Below the pieces are notes generated by a model, which was not told where the DNA came from, ran no database searches, and saw only the letters and a list, made by a program, of their open reading frames with translations. A stretch of DNA of 64,000 bases, taken from assembly GCA_041071465.1 (NCBI GenBank), contig CP163498.1:3180001-3244000 (forward strand). Reading direction: 5' to 3'. Below, piece by piece: positions 18,942 to 28,316 of this stretch (within the stretch, counting starts at the first letter, position 1; every line of letters starts with the position of its first letter). The translations under genes and the position numbers were made by a program. This stretch comes from Pseudomonas putida (GTDB taxonomy: Bacteria; Pseudomonadota; Gammaproteobacteria; Pseudomonadales; Pseudomonadaceae).

Positions 18942-21422
18942 CTACCCCGCAGCCATGCCTTGCAGGCTGCCGCAGACATACACACAGGCACCCTCCGCGA
19001 CCCAGCGTTTGAACGCGTCAGCCTGCTGCAGCAACACATCCTGCACATACACCTTCTCGGCCTGATCCCGCGAAAACGCCAGGTCCAGCCGTGCCAGGTC
19101 GCCGCTGTCCAGCCAGCCCTGCAGTTCATCCCCACACAACAGGTCATGCGCTCGGTTACGCTCGCCAAACAGCAGCCAGTTGCGCTGCTCACCTGCATTT
19201 GCCCGGGCCCGGATCAAGCTGCGCAGGCCGGCAATGCCTGTGCCGTTGCCGATCAGGATCAGTGGGGCAGCGGTTTCGGGCAGGTGGAAGCCACTGTTCC
19301 TTCGCAGGCGCAGGCTCAATGTGCCGTTCAACGGCAAGTACTCGGTCAGCCAACCGGAACCCAGGCCCAGGTGGCCGTCGGCGTGGCGTTCCTGGCGCAC
19401 GATCAGCTCCAGCACACCATCACTGGCGATCGAGGCAATGGAGTATTCGCGGCTGCCGATTGGCACCAGTGCGTCGATCAGCGCTTGCGGCTGCAAGCCG
19501 ATCAGGTGATCGCGGCGTGTTGGCAGCTGGCGGCCAGCCAGGGCTTGGGCCAGTGTTTCGCTCAGGCCATTCACTTGCACCTGGGTGTTGGCGTCCAGTG
19601 CCATGCCCTTGAGGAACGCGTCGATCCGTGGCTGACCATTGAGCGGCAGGATCTCCACCAGGTCACCGGCTTCCCAGCTGGCAGGCGCCTCTGGGCGCAG
19701 GCCTAGCAGGTACACCGGTTGGCCCTGACTGCCCGGGTTGAGCAGTTCGCGGTGCACCAGCGACCAGTTGCCAAAGCTCGGCGGTTGCCATGCAGCTACC
19801 GGCTGGGCACCGGTTAGTTGTGCCAGTTCCTGCTGCCACTGCTGCAGGGCAGCCTGGTCGGCGTTGTCCACTTCCACCGGGCTGAAGGCGCTGCTGGCAC
19901 CGCGCTCACCCAGCCACGCCTGCAGGCGTCGAGCAAAGCCGCAGAAGTGCGGGTACTGGCGATCACCGAGGGCGAGCAGGGCATAGCTGAGGTCGTTCAG
20001 TACCCAGGGCTGGCCGAGCACCTTGCGCTCGAAGGCGCGGGCGCTGTCGGGGGCTTCGCCATCGCCGAACGTGCTGACCACGAACAGCGCACGGCGGGCC
20101 TGGCGCAGGTCGTTTTCGCCCAACTCGGCCAGGGCGCGCACTTGCACTGGCAGGCCGGCGGCTTGCAATTGCCCGGCACTCTGCCAGGCCAGCTGTTCGG
20201 CAAAGCCGCTTTGGCTGGCAAAACCGATCAGCCAGCTATCGCCACTGCCGTTGCTACTGGCGACGTTGCCACGGGCCTCACGTACCTGGCGCTTTTTGCG
20301 GCGACGGTCGAGGTACAGCAGCCAGCCGGTGACGAAGAACAACGGCATTGTCAGGCTGGCGATGGTGACGATGATGCGCCCCGGCAGGCCAAAGTACTCA
20401 CCGACGTGCAGGGCGTAGACGCTTTGCAGCAGCTGGGCCTTGAAGGATTTGTCGGTGTAGCGGTCGTGGTTTTTCACCTGGCCGGTGGCCGGGTCCAGCA
20501 CCAGGGTGTTGAAGGCGCGAGGGTGATCGGCGTTGTCCAGCAGGTAGAACAGGTTGGCCGGCTGGCCGCCAGCCGGTGGCAGGCGCAGGTTGTAGGCGGC
20601 AAGGCCTGGGCCTGCGGCGTCCTTGAGGTTGGACCAGATGGCGTCGTAGTCGACCACCAGCGGCGGGGCATTCTTGTCGACTTTCTGCGGCCCGTGGCGG
20701 CCACGGCCTTCGCCGCGCTTCTGCTGCTGGCCGGCCGCTGGCGCGTCGGCCAGCAGCTTGTTCAGGCCTTCGCGGTACCATTCGTAGGACCAGAACAGCC
20801 CGGTCAGGGCGAACAGCAGATAGAACAGCAGGCACCAGGTGCCGGCCACGGCGTGCAGGTCCCAGTTGAAGGCACGGCCTTTCTTGGCCCAGTCGAAGGT
20901 CAGCCAGGTGCGCCAGTCCAGCGCCTTGCGCGGCCAGCGCAGGTACAGGCCGGACAGGCAGAAGAACACCAGCATCAGGGTGCAGGCACCGGTGATCTGC
21001 CGGCCAGTGTCGCCCATGGCCAGGAAACGGTGCAGGTTGAGCATGAGATTGAAGAAGCCTTGCCCGGCTACTTCGCCTTTTAGTTCGCCAGTGTACGGGT
21101 CGGCATAGCGCAGCTCGCCACGGCGTTCGCCCGGTGGTGGCATGAAGAAGATGCGTGCGGCATTGCCTTCGCGCACGTCCACCCACAGCATCGACACTTT
21201 GTCATGTTGCTGGGCTTCGACCCGCTGCACCAGTTCGGCCGGTGGCAGCACGCCTTCGGCGCGCACTTCTACCTTGAGCACATCGGCATTGAACGCACGC
21301 AGCAGTTCTTCCTGGAACGAGTACAGGGCGCCGGTAATGCCCATCAAGGCCAGTACCAGGCCTGCGGTGATGCCAAAGAACCAGTGCAATTGGAACAGCG
21401 TCTTCTTCACCACATCGATCAC
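18942..21422 (-). CDS. PepSY membrane / flavodoxin / FAD-NAD(P)H reductase fusion, C-terminal frameshift
   Basis: 826 residues as read; GTG start. N-terminal half: PepSY-associated membrane domain with transmembrane helices ([61 protein letters not shown]). Then a flavodoxin domain (about 395-540; [23 protein letters not shown]) and a CysJ-like FAD/NAD(P) reductase domain ([37 protein letters not shown]). Likely reduces siderophore-bound iron imported by the adjacent PiuA receptor. The reading stops at a TAG (18942-18944) beside a run of four Gs on the minus strand. With one more G the frame continues to 18859 and ends GRYRRDVY, the conserved CysJ-type C-terminus, so 28 residues are lost here. 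Confidence 0.9.
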   Translation of the reverse strand: MIDVVKKTLFQLHWFFGITAGLVLALMGITGALYSFQEELLRAFNADVLKVEVRAEGVLPPAELVQRVEAQQHDKVSMLWVDVREGNAARIFFMPPPGERRGELRYADPYTGELKGEVAGQGFFNLMLNLHRFLAMGDTGRQITGACTLMLVFFCLSGLYLRWPRKALDWRTWLTFDWAKKGRAFNWDLHAVAGTWCLLFYLLFALTGLFWSYEWYREGLNKLLADAPAAGQQQKRGEGRGRHGPQKVDKNAPPLVVDYDAIWSNLKDAAGPGLAAYNLRLPPAGGQPANLFYLLDNADHPRAFNTLVLDPATGQVKNHDRYTDKSFKAQLLQSVYALHVGEYFGLPGRIIVTIASLTMPLFFVTGWLLYLDRRRKKRQVREARGNVASSNGSGDSWLIGFASQSGFAEQLAWQSAGQLQAAGLPVQVRALAELGENDLRQARRALFVVSTFGDGEAPDSARAFERKVLGQPWVLNDLSYALLALGDRQYPHFCGFARRLQAWLGERGASSAFSPVEVDNADQAALQQWQQELAQLTGAQPVAAWQPPSFGNWSLVHRELLNPGSQGQPVYLLGLRPEAPASWEAGDLVEILPLNGQPRIDAFLKGMALDANTQVQVNGLSETLAQALAGRQLPTRRDHLIGLQPQALIDALVPIGSREYSIASIASDGVLELIVRQERHADGHLGLGSGWLTEYLPLNGTLSLRLRRNSGFHLPETAAPLILIGNGTGIAGLRSLIRARANAGEQRNWLLFGERNRAHDLLCGDELQGWLDSGDLARLDLAFSRDQAEKVYVQDVLLQQADAFKRWVAEGACVYVCGSLQGMAAG

Positions 21423-21471
21423 CTTGTCTTACTGCCGCACACTGCGCGGCGTGCATTATGCCTTGATACGC

Positions 21472-21503
21472 AAAAGCCCCGCTCACAGGAATGAACGGGG
21501 CTT
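21472..21503 (-). terminator. Terminator after piuA
   Basis: On the minus strand AGCCCCG / CGGGGCT forms the stem, with TCA/TGA extending it inside, followed by TTTT. It lies between piuA and the reductase, so the reductase depends on readthrough or on its own promoter. Confidence 0.75.
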
Positions 21504-21515
21504 GAGGGTGTTTCG

Positions 21516-23822
21516 TCAGAAGTGGACGCTGGTGGTCAACAGTGCAGTCCGCCCGGCCGCCTGGTTGGCGAAGTGGGTGGAGAAGGCCTTGTCGTAGTAC
21601 ACCTCGTTGGTCAGGTTCTGCACGTTCAACTGCAGGTCGACGTTCTTGGTCAGCTTGTAGGCGGCCATGGCGTCGTAGCGTACGTAGCTGTCGACCATGG
21701 TGGTGTTGGCCACGCTGCCGTACACGTCATCCACGTAGAAGGCACCGCCACCGACGGTCAGCTTCGGCGTGATCGAGTAGGTCGTCCACAGGCTGGCGCT
21801 GTTGTTCGGTGTGTTCGGCAGCTGGTTGCCGTCGTTGGCCTTGCCCAGCGGGCCGCCGTCGATCTGGCGAGCCTGCATGTAGGTGTAACCGGCGAATACC
21901 TGCCATTTGTCGGTGATCTTGCCGCTGGCCGACAGTTCGATACCTTGCACGCGGGTTTCGCCGACGTTTTCGTAGGTGGTGGTGTCCACCTGGACGCGGG
22001 CGTTTTCCTTCTCGGTGCGGAACAGTGCGGCGGTCAGCGACAGGCGCTGGTCGAGCAGGTCCCACTTGGTGCCGATTTCGTAGTTGGTGGTTTCTTCCGG
22101 CTCCATGTCGCTGCTCAACAGGTTGCCGTTGCGGTCAGTGCTGTTTGGTGGCGGGTTGCCTTCCATGCCTTCGCCAAGCATCGCGCCTGGAGGTGTCGCG
22201 GAGGTGGCATAGGAAACGTAGATGCTACCGTTCTCGGCTGGCTTCCAGACCAGGCCAAGTTGGCCCGTTACGAATTCACTCTTGTCTCGACCTTTGGCTG
22301 CGATTCCTTTGGTGTTCACGACGGTCGCGCCAGCAGCGTCATAAGTACGGTACTGGGTGTCGAAGTGGTCGTAGCGCAGCCCCATGTTCAGCAGCCAATC
22401 AGGCGTTAGCTCCAGGGTGTCGAACACATACAGGGCGCGCGTAGTGCCTTTGGTATCGGTGCCGGCGTAGTTGCGCGAGATCGCGCCGTTCCATGGGTCG
22501 TCCGGGTTCGGGTTGCCCAGCGAGGTGCAGTTGTAGCCGCTGTTCGCGCCGATCAGGCTTGGGTTACAGGTGGTGGCGGTCGAGCCACGGGTATTGGTGT
22601 CGACGTTGTAGGTGGAGCGCTTGCTCTCTTCACGGCTCAGTTCGATACCGGTGGAGAAGCTGTTCTTCAGGCCGCCCAGGTAGAACTCGCCGAACAGGTC
22701 GGTCTGGTTGGTGGTGGTGGCGGTGTTGCCGACACGGGTGTTGGCACGGCGCCAGACGCTACCGTTGTTGACGTTGCCCTTGCTGTCGTCAGGCTGGGTC
22801 AGGATGTAGTCCTGCATGCTGTTGCCGTGACGCAGGGTGTTCTTGATGGTCAGCGAGTCGGTCAGGTCGTGCTCGATGGCGAAGGTGGCGATGTCCACGC
22901 GGCTCTTGCGGAAGTCACGACCGGTCAAGCCATAGAAGTTATCGCTGTCGCCGCCGTCGTCCGGTTTGCTCGGGTGCGCCGAGGTGCGTCCACCGCTGCC
23001 ATTGGTCGGAATGCTGTACGGGATGCCCGAATCCGGCAGGTCGTCGCTTTCCAGGTGGTAGTAGTCGAGGTTGACGCGGGTCGGGGTGCCCAGGCCGAAG
23101 GCCAGCGATGGGGCGATACCCCAGCGGTCGTAGTTGACCTTGTCGCGGCCGGCGACGTTGCTTTCGTGGGTCATCAGGTTCAGGCGGCCGGCAACGGTGT
23201 CGCTGAATTGGTAGTTGCCGTCGAAGGTGTAGCGTTGGGTCTGGTCGCTGCCCCAGGTCCAGGCGCCGTCCAGCGAGTTGCCCAGGTGCGCACGCTTGCT
23301 CACCAGGTTGATGGTGCCGCCGGCCGCGCCGCGGCCACCGATGGCCGAGTTCGGGCCCTTGGCCACTTCAACCGATTCGATGGCAAAGATTTCGCGGGTT
23401 TGTGCGCCAGTGTCACGCACGCCATCCAGATAGGTATCGCCTTGGGCGTCGAAGCCGCGAATGAACGGGCGGTCACCTTGCGGGTTGCCGCCTTCGCCGG
23501 CACCAAAGGTGATGCCCGGCACAGTACGCAAGGCGTCCTGCAGGGTCAGGGCATTGGTGTCCTTGATCACTTGCTGCGGGATCACGGTGACCGAGCGCGG
23601 GGTGTCCACCAGCGGCGCGGTGTACTTCTGCGAGGCGGCCTTCTCGACCTTGTAATCGGTGCTGGCTTGTTCAGCCTTGCCGTTGACGCTGGTGGCATCG
23701 AGGGTAATGGCGCTGCTGGCGGCCGGGTCGGCGGCATACACCGACGAGGCGCTAAGGGCGACACCGATGGCAGACACGATCAGGCGTGGCGAACTCACTG
23801 CAGATGGTACGTACTGGCGCAT
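21516..23822 (-). CDS. piuA: TonB-dependent siderophore receptor, PiuA type
   Basis: 768 residues. Signal peptide (about 1-30, ending SSVYA-ADP), plug domain with TAPLVDTPRSVTVIPQQV and the plug motif FGAGEGGNPQGDRPFIRGFD, then a 22-strand barrel ending in Phe (LTTSVHF), as outer-membrane proteins require. Context identifies it as the PiuA/Fiu-type catecholate receptor: in P. aeruginosa piuA is likewise flanked by a PepSY reductase and piuC. This family imports catechol and siderophore-drug conjugates. A -35/-10 pair precedes it (see separate entry). Confidence 0.9.
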   Translation of the reverse strand: MRQYVPSAVSSPRLIVSAIGVALSASSVYAADPAASSAITLDATSVNGKAEQASTDYKVEKAASQKYTAPLVDTPRSVTVIPQQVIKDTNALTLQDALRTVPGITFGAGEGGNPQGDRPFIRGFDAQGDTYLDGVRDTGAQTREIFAIESVEVAKGPNSAIGGRGAAGGTINLVSKRAHLGNSLDGAWTWGSDQTQRYTFDGNYQFSDTVAGRLNLMTHESNVAGRDKVNYDRWGIAPSLAFGLGTPTRVNLDYYHLESDDLPDSGIPYSIPTNGSGGRTSAHPSKPDDGGDSDNFYGLTGRDFRKSRVDIATFAIEHDLTDSLTIKNTLRHGNSMQDYILTQPDDSKGNVNNGSVWRRANTRVGNTATTTNQTDLFGEFYLGGLKNSFSTGIELSREESKRSTYNVDTNTRGSTATTCNPSLIGANSGYNCTSLGNPNPDDPWNGAISRNYAGTDTKGTTRALYVFDTLELTPDWLLNMGLRYDHFDTQYRTYDAAGATVVNTKGIAAKGRDKSEFVTGQLGLVWKPAENGSIYVSYATSATPPGAMLGEGMEGNPPPNSTDRNGNLLSSDMEPEETTNYEIGTKWDLLDQRLSLTAALFRTEKENARVQVDTTTYENVGETRVQGIELSASGKITDKWQVFAGYTYMQARQIDGGPLGKANDGNQLPNTPNNSASLWTTYSITPKLTVGGGAFYVDDVYGSVANTTMVDSYVRYDAMAAYKLTKNVDLQLNVQNLTNEVYYDKAFSTHFANQAAGRTALLTTSVHF

Positions 23823-23857
23823 TGCTTAGGACCTTCCCCAAGGTGTTGAGGCGGCGG

Positions 23858-23886
23858 ATACTAATGTAAGCAATTGTGACTAACAA
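23858..23886 (-). promoter_or_regulatory. Predicted piuA promoter
   Basis: Read on the minus strand: -35 TTGTTA (23886-23881), 17-base spacer, -10 TAGTAT (23863-23858), 35 bases before the piuA ATG. Sequences here match the Fur consensus at about 10 of 19 positions, which is too weak to call a Fur box by itself. Confidence 0.5.
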
Positions 23887-23995
23887 TTGAGAGTCGTTAC
23901 CATTCGTGAAGAATTTACAATCTTTACAATTTGCCCTTACGGTTTCATACAGCTGAAACGTCTTAAGCGGCGAACGGGGCTTGTGCAGCGCAAAA

Positions 23996-24014
23996 GGGAA
24001 TCAATATCATTGGC
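23996..24014 (+). promoter_or_regulatory. Candidate Fur box before piuC
   Basis: GGGAATCAATATCATTGGC matches the 19-base Fur consensus at 12 positions, including AAT and ATCATT in the correct phase. It lies 30 bases before the piuC ATG in the piuA-piuC divergent region. Iron repression is expected for this locus by analogy with P. aeruginosa. Confidence 0.5.
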
Positions 24015-24044
24015 GCCTTTACATTTCCTAACGGTGCTGCCGCC

Positions 24045-24725
24045 ATGCTGCTTCACATCCCAGGCCTGTTCGACGCTGATGAACTGGCCCGTATCCGCGA
24101 GGCGCTGGAGCAGGCCGACTGGGCCGATGGCAAGGTCACGGCTGGTTATCAGTCGGCCAAGGCCAAACACAACCTGCAGTTGCCGGAAGGGCACGCGCTG
24201 GCCAAGGAGATCGGCTCTGCGCTGATCGACCGCTTGTGGAAAACCCCGCGCTTCATGTCTGCAGCGTTGCCGCACAAGGTGTTCCCGCCGCTGATCAATT
24301 GCTACCGCGAAGGTGGCAACTTCGGTTTCCACATCGACAACGCCCTGCGCCAGCCCAAGGGCAGCCCGGAGCGGGTGCGTACCGACCTGTCTTCCACGCT
24401 GTTCCTCAGCGACCCAGACAGCTACGACGGCGGTGAGCTGGTGATTCAGGACACCTATGGCGTGCAGCAGGTCAAGCTGGCCGCCGGTGACCTGGTGCTG
24501 TACCCCGGCACCAGCCTGCACAAGGTCAACCCGGTGACCCGTGGGCAGCGCTATGCCGCATTCTTCTGGACCCAGAGCCTGGTGCGCGAGGACAGCCAGC
24601 GGGCACTGCTGTTCGAGATGGACAACGCCATCCAGCAACTGACTGCCGATGTGCCAGACCATCCTTCGCTGCTGCAACTGACGGGCACCTACCACAACCT
24701 GCTGCGCCGCTGGGCTGAGGTCTGA
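24045..24725 (+). CDS. piuC: Fe(II)/2-oxoglutarate-dependent hydroxylase PiuC (PKHD type)
   Basis: 226 residues. Prolyl-4-hydroxylase-like dioxygenase. The iron triad is His and Asp of GFHIDNAL and His of [10 protein letters not shown]; the 2-oxoglutarate arginine is in [10 protein letters not shown]. It is divergent from the piuA receptor and probably acts with it in iron acquisition, though its substrate is unknown. The downstream Sel1 gene starts 3 bases after its stop. Confidence 0.93.
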   Translation: MLLHIPGLFDADELARIREALEQADWADGKVTAGYQSAKAKHNLQLPEGHALAKEIGSALIDRLWKTPRFMSAALPHKVFPPLINCYREGGNFGFHIDNALRQPKGSPERVRTDLSSTLFLSDPDSYDGGELVIQDTYGVQQVKLAAGDLVLYPGTSLHKVNPVTRGQRYAAFFWTQSLVREDSQRALLFEMDNAIQQLTADVPDHPSLLQLTGTYHNLLRRWAEV

Positions 24726-24728
24726 GCC

Positions 24729-25478
24729 GTGTCCTATCTGTTGCGACGTGAAGAAGTGGTGGATGTGGCCGGCTTGCAGGCCATGCTCGAAGAAAGCCCC
24801 GGCAAGGCCGCCCAGGCGATCTTGGCGGCGGCGGGGCAGGGCGCGGTCGAGGCGCAGTTGCTGTTGGGGCAGATCCTGCTGGATGGCCGCGGTATTGAAG
24901 AAGATGCAACCGTGGCCCGGCGTTGGTTTGGCATTGCCGCACAGGGCGGCAGTGCCATGGCGCACAACATGCTCGGGCGTTGCCTGGAACATGGCTGGGG
25001 TGGCGAGGTGAGTTTGTCGCAAGCGGCCGTTCACTATGCGCGTGCCGCCGACGCGGGGCTGGACTGGGGCCTGTACAACCTGGGCAACCTACTGGCGACC
25101 GGGCGCGGTGTGCCGGCCAATCAGGGGCAGGCACTGATGTGCTACGAGAAGGCTGCGCAAATGGGGCATGCCAAGTCGATGAACCTGTATGGGCGTTACC
25201 TGGAGCAGGGCATTGCCACGGCGCCCAGCCCGGCGCGGGCGGTACGCTGGTATCGGCGTTCGGCCGAGGCGGGGGATTTCCGTGGGATGTTCAGCCTGGC
25301 GCTGGTGCTGGTCGAGCGTGGGCAACTGGCCGAGGCTGGGCAGTGGCTGGAACACGCGCGGGTTGAAGGGAACATGAACTTCCTGCGCGCTGCGTTGGTA
25401 ACCTTGCAGGCCGCCGGGCCGGTGTTGATGGCTTTTGCGGCGCGGTATGCCGAGGAGATCGAGCGGCGCGGGGCGTGA
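24729..25478 (+). CDS. Sel1-repeat protein of the piu locus
   Basis: 249 residues, GTG start 3 bases after piuC. Contains at least four Sel1-like repeats from about residue 37 to 185 (AEAQLLLGQILLDGRGI; AMAHNMLGRCLEHGW; GLYNLGNLLATGRGV; SMNLYGRYLEQGI). No signal peptide, so probably a cytoplasmic scaffold. P. aeruginosa has a Sel1 gene in the same position beside piuC, which suggests a conserved but undefined role with PiuC. Confidence 0.85.
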   Translation: MSYLLRREEVVDVAGLQAMLEESPGKAAQAILAAAGQGAVEAQLLLGQILLDGRGIEEDATVARRWFGIAAQGGSAMAHNMLGRCLEHGWGGEVSLSQAAVHYARAADAGLDWGLYNLGNLLATGRGVPANQGQALMCYEKAAQMGHAKSMNLYGRYLEQGIATAPSPARAVRWYRRSAEAGDFRGMFSLALVLVERGQLAEAGQWLEHARVEGNMNFLRAALVTLQAAGPVLMAFAARYAEEIERRGA

Positions 25479-25587
25479 TGGCGCGGCCCGAAGGGCTGCC
25501 CGGTACCTGTGGGCGCCGGTAGCCGTTCCACATTACCTTCGGTGCGCGTGATGATCATGCTGAAAGCCCATTTCCCGAGGGGCTGAC

Positions 25588-26121
25588 ATGTCATTCATTC
25601 AAGAACGTTCTTTCATTGCCACGCTGACTTCCACTACGCCTGGCTACCAGGGCATTCTCGATTCTGTCGAGTTCAAAACTATGCCTGCCTCGCGTTGTAA
25701 CAACTGGCTCACCGTTGCATCACCGTATTCAGTCCGGGCACAGCAACGCTTTTGGTTTGGTTACTTCGAGGGCGACAGGCCTGGCTACAGGATTGTCACC
25801 GTGGAGTCGGAGGCGGGGGCGTCCCATCGTGATACCTGGGACCTGGGCAGCGGAAATTGCGTGGGTTACTACCCGAAAGTCGCCAAGCCATTGTTATGGC
25901 GCATTTGGGTCAGTGGCCAAGCGCTGGCGATCCCAGAGGTTTCCGAGTATTCAGGGGTGACGATTGCCGCAGTTGGTAGCGTACCGCTGGGGGTTCGTGA
26001 TCGTAAATCGTGGGAGGATCACTATGTCAGCGCAGGTGCGCCGAACAAACTGATCATGCAGATGTGTATCAGCGAGGTGAACGTGCCGTACTTCGACAGC
26101 TATTCAATGTTTCGGCGCTGA
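25588..26121 (+). CDS. Orphan protein of unknown function
   Basis: 177 residues (MSFIQERSFIATLTSTT). A GAGGGG ribosome site lies about 6 bases before the ATG. I recognise no family. Visible features: no signal peptide or membrane span; many aromatic residues (RFWFGYFEGDRPGY, NCVGYYP, WRIWVSG) and a beta-rich pattern; four cysteines; Tyr/Phe-rich C-terminus. Codon use is less GC-biased than its neighbours, with AT-rich stretches, which may mean recent acquisition. It sits between the Sel1 gene and speC and is followed by a terminator. Confidence 0.7.
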   Translation: MSFIQERSFIATLTSTTPGYQGILDSVEFKTMPASRCNNWLTVASPYSVRAQQRFWFGYFEGDRPGYRIVTVESEAGASHRDTWDLGSGNCVGYYPKVAKPLLWRIWVSGQALAIPEVSEYSGVTIAAVGSVPLGVRDRKSWEDHYVSAGAPNKLIMQMCISEVNVPYFDSYSMFRR

Positions 26122-26131
26122 GCGAGCATTG

Positions 26132-26157
26132 AAAACGGGGCCTTGCGGCCCCGTCTT
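26132..26157 (-). terminator. Terminator of speC, probably bidirectional
   Basis: Stem ACGGGGCC / GGCCCCGT with loop TTGC. The minus strand runs into TTTT and the plus strand into CTT, so it mainly ends speC and may also serve the orphan gene at 25588. Confidence 0.8.
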
Positions 26158-26160
26158 GCA

Positions 26161-27324
26161 TTACAGGTAGTAAGCCTTCAGCGGCGGGAAACCGTTGAAT
26201 TCCACTGCGCTGTAGCTGGTGGTGTAGGCGCCGGTCGACAGCCAGTACAGGCGGTCACCGATGGCCAGGTTCAACGGCAGGCCGTACTTGTAGTTCTCGT
26301 ACATGATGTCGGCGCTGTCGCAGGTCGGGCCGGCGATGACCACTTCTTCAGCTTCGCCTTTTTTCTCGGTCCAGATCGGGAACTTGATGGCTTCGTCCAT
26401 GGTTTCGATCAGGCCGGAGAACTTGCCCACGTCGGTGTAGATCCAGCGCTCGACGGCGGTACGCGACTTGCGCGCCACCAGCACCACTTCGCTGACCAGG
26501 ATGCCGGCGTTGGCGATCAGCGAACGGCCTGGCTCCAGGATGATTTCCGGCAGCTCGTCACCGAAGTCTTCCTTGAGGAAGCGAATGATTTCTTCAGCGT
26601 AGGTTTCCAGGCTGTTGGTGCGGGTGATGTAGTTGGCCGGGAAGCCGCCACCCATGTTGATCAGCTTCAGCTCGATGCCGTCTTCTTCTTTCAGGCGCTC
26701 GAAGATCACCTTGACCTTGGCGATGGCGGCGTCCCACACGCTGATGTCACGCTGCTGCGAGCCCACGTGGAAGGAAATGCCGTAAGGTACCAGGCCCAGG
26801 TCGCGGGCGAGGATCAGCAGGTCCATTGCCATGTCGGTCTGGCAGCCGAACTTGCGGGACAGCGGCCAGTCGGCAGTGGTGGAGCCTTCGGTCAGGATAC
26901 GCACGTACACTTTCGAGCCCGGTGCGGCCTTGGCAATGTTGCGCAGGTCGGCTTCGGAGTCGGTGGCGTACAGACGCACGCCCTTCTCGTAGAAGTAGCG
27001 GATGTCCTTGGACTTCTTGATGGTGTTGCCGTAGCTGATGCGGTCGGCGCTGACGCCACGGTCCATCACCTTGTCCAGTTCGTAGATCGAGGCGATGTCG
27101 AAGCTCGAACCTTTCTCTTTGAGCAGGTCGATGATCTCGACGGCCGGGTTGGCCTTGACCGCGTAGTAGACCTTGGCGAATTCGAAACCGGCGCGCAGGT
27201 CGTCATAGGCCTGGCTGATCATCTGGGTATCGATGAGTACGAACGGGGTTTCCTGCTTGTCGGCGAACGCCTTCATTTTCTGGAAGGTGTCACGCGCGAA
27301 ATAGTCTTCGACCTGGATCGACAT
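26161..27324 (-). CDS. speC: Ornithine (possibly also lysine) decarboxylase, fold type III
   Basis: 387 residues from MSIQVEDYFAR; this start has a GGAG site 9 bases upstream and gives the length of the P. aeruginosa enzyme, whereas the ATG at 27345 would add seven residues. PLP lysine in YYAVKANP, glycine-rich MGGGFP, phosphate-binding EPGRSL and the catalytic cysteine in TCDSADIMY. Makes putrescine from ornithine. Relatives in this group can also accept lysine, which sequence alone does not settle. Confidence 0.94.
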   Translation of the reverse strand: MSIQVEDYFARDTFQKMKAFADKQETPFVLIDTQMISQAYDDLRAGFEFAKVYYAVKANPAVEIIDLLKEKGSSFDIASIYELDKVMDRGVSADRISYGNTIKKSKDIRYFYEKGVRLYATDSEADLRNIAKAAPGSKVYVRILTEGSTTADWPLSRKFGCQTDMAMDLLILARDLGLVPYGISFHVGSQQRDISVWDAAIAKVKVIFERLKEEDGIELKLINMGGGFPANYITRTNSLETYAEEIIRFLKEDFGDELPEIILEPGRSLIANAGILVSEVVLVARKSRTAVERWIYTDVGKFSGLIETMDEAIKFPIWTEKKGEAEEVVIAGPTCDSADIMYENYKYGLPLNLAIGDRLYWLSTGAYTTSYSAVEFNGFPPLKAYYL

Positions 27325-27597
27325 GCTCAGGGACTCCATGGGCAAACTGAAAGATTAAGTGGCTGCAAACTGAACGTCCTCCGTATCCCCACTTTGGTTC
27401 GCCTACTCAGTACTTGAGCCGGATGGATCGTTTCCAGCATGGACGTTCGGCGCGCACTTTAGGGCGTGAAGAATGCAGAATCAACAGGCAATCCGGGCGT
27501 GATCGGCGTGGATCGACGACCAGCCATTTGAATAACCGACTCGTGTGACCGGCTGATGTTCCCCACGATGTTTCAAGCGTAAAAAATTGTGGAATGG

Positions 27598-27639
27598 ACC
27601 CTGTCGGCCCCCGCGCGGGTAAACCCGCTCCCACAGGGT
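27598..27639. repeat. REP palindrome
   Basis: Hairpin with outer arms ACCCTGT / ACAGGGT and inner CGGGT / ACCCG, carrying the core CCCGCTCCCACAGG shared with the other REP copies in this window (31853, 35750 and 48815). Confidence 0.75.
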
Positions 27640-27777
27640 TTTTGCTGTTCCTGTGCCTGCATGTCTACCCGTGAAGGGGGCGTAGGTGTTCATATTTATG
27701 GCCACATTTTCCTGGTACCCACGTACAGGAAATGGCCCATAAATTTTTTGTTACCGACTGGCGGATTTGCTGGTTTT

Positions 27778-27796
27778 GATGAGAAACATTACTATT
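27778..27796 (+). promoter_or_regulatory. Candidate Fur box before fecI
   Basis: GATGAGAAACATTACTATT matches the Fur consensus at 11 of 19 positions and ends 22 bases before the fecI ATG. Iron-starvation sigma genes are normally Fur-repressed, which supports the call, but the match is moderate. Confidence 0.45.
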
Positions 27797-27818
27797 CGCA
27801 CCCTTATCCGCCTCCCTG

Positions 27819-28316
27819 ATGACCCAGACCGTGTCCGGACACAAAGGCTTCTTCGACCATTACCATGAGCTTATAGGCACCTGGACGCGCAAGCTGCGCT
27901 GTCGTCAGCAGGCCGAAGACCTCACCCATGATGCCTTTGTCCGGGTACTGGAAAACCCGCGCGAGCAGGTCGAGCAGCCACGCGCCTACCTGCACCAGAC
28001 CGCACGCAACATTGCCGTGGATGGTTTTCGCCGCGAAGACCGCCGCCAGGCCCTGGCGCTGGAAGCCTTTGACGAGGGCAGCACCGGCAGTGGTGACCCA
28101 GAGGCCTACGTGCATGCGCTGGAGCTGGCCGACAGCGTCGAGCGGGCATTGGCCGAGTTGCCGCTCAACTGCCGGCAGGTGTTCATCTGGCAGAAGCTCG
28201 AAGGCCTGACCCAGGCCGAGATCGCCGAGCGCATGGGGTTGAGCAAGAACATGGTCGAAAAGTATATGATCCGCACGCTCCGGCATTTGCGTGAGCACTT
28301 GGATGTGTCGGCATGA
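27819..28316 (+). CDS. fecI: ECF sigma factor FecI-type
   Basis: 165 residues, usual FecI length. Region 2 (LRCRQQAEDLTHDAFVRVL, ARNIAVDGFRRE) and region 4 (LPLNCRQVFIWQKLEGLTQAEIAERMGLS) are present. Directs RNA polymerase to the fecA promoter when the receptor signals ferric citrate. Its last codons overlap the fecR start (ATGA), showing translational coupling. Confidence 0.93.
   Translation: MTQTVSGHKGFFDHYHELIGTWTRKLRCRQQAEDLTHDAFVRVLENPREQVEQPRAYLHQTARNIAVDGFRREDRRQALALEAFDEGSTGSGDPEAYVHALELADSVERALAELPLNCRQVFIWQKLEGLTQAEIAERMGLSKNMVEKYMIRTLRHLREHLDVSA

Larger units (their letters stand above)
27325..27818. other. 494-base divergent region between speC and fecI
   Basis: No convincing gene. 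Holds the speC 5' region with its GGAG site, one REP palindrome (27598-27639), an AT-rich stretch (AAATTTTTTG near 27741-27750) and a candidate Fur box just before fecI. Short open frames here lack ribosome sites and overlap the REP. Confidence 0.6.

Noticed and set aside
27407..27705. Short minus-strand frames between speC and fecI
   Set aside because: They cross the REP palindrome and lack ribosome sites.
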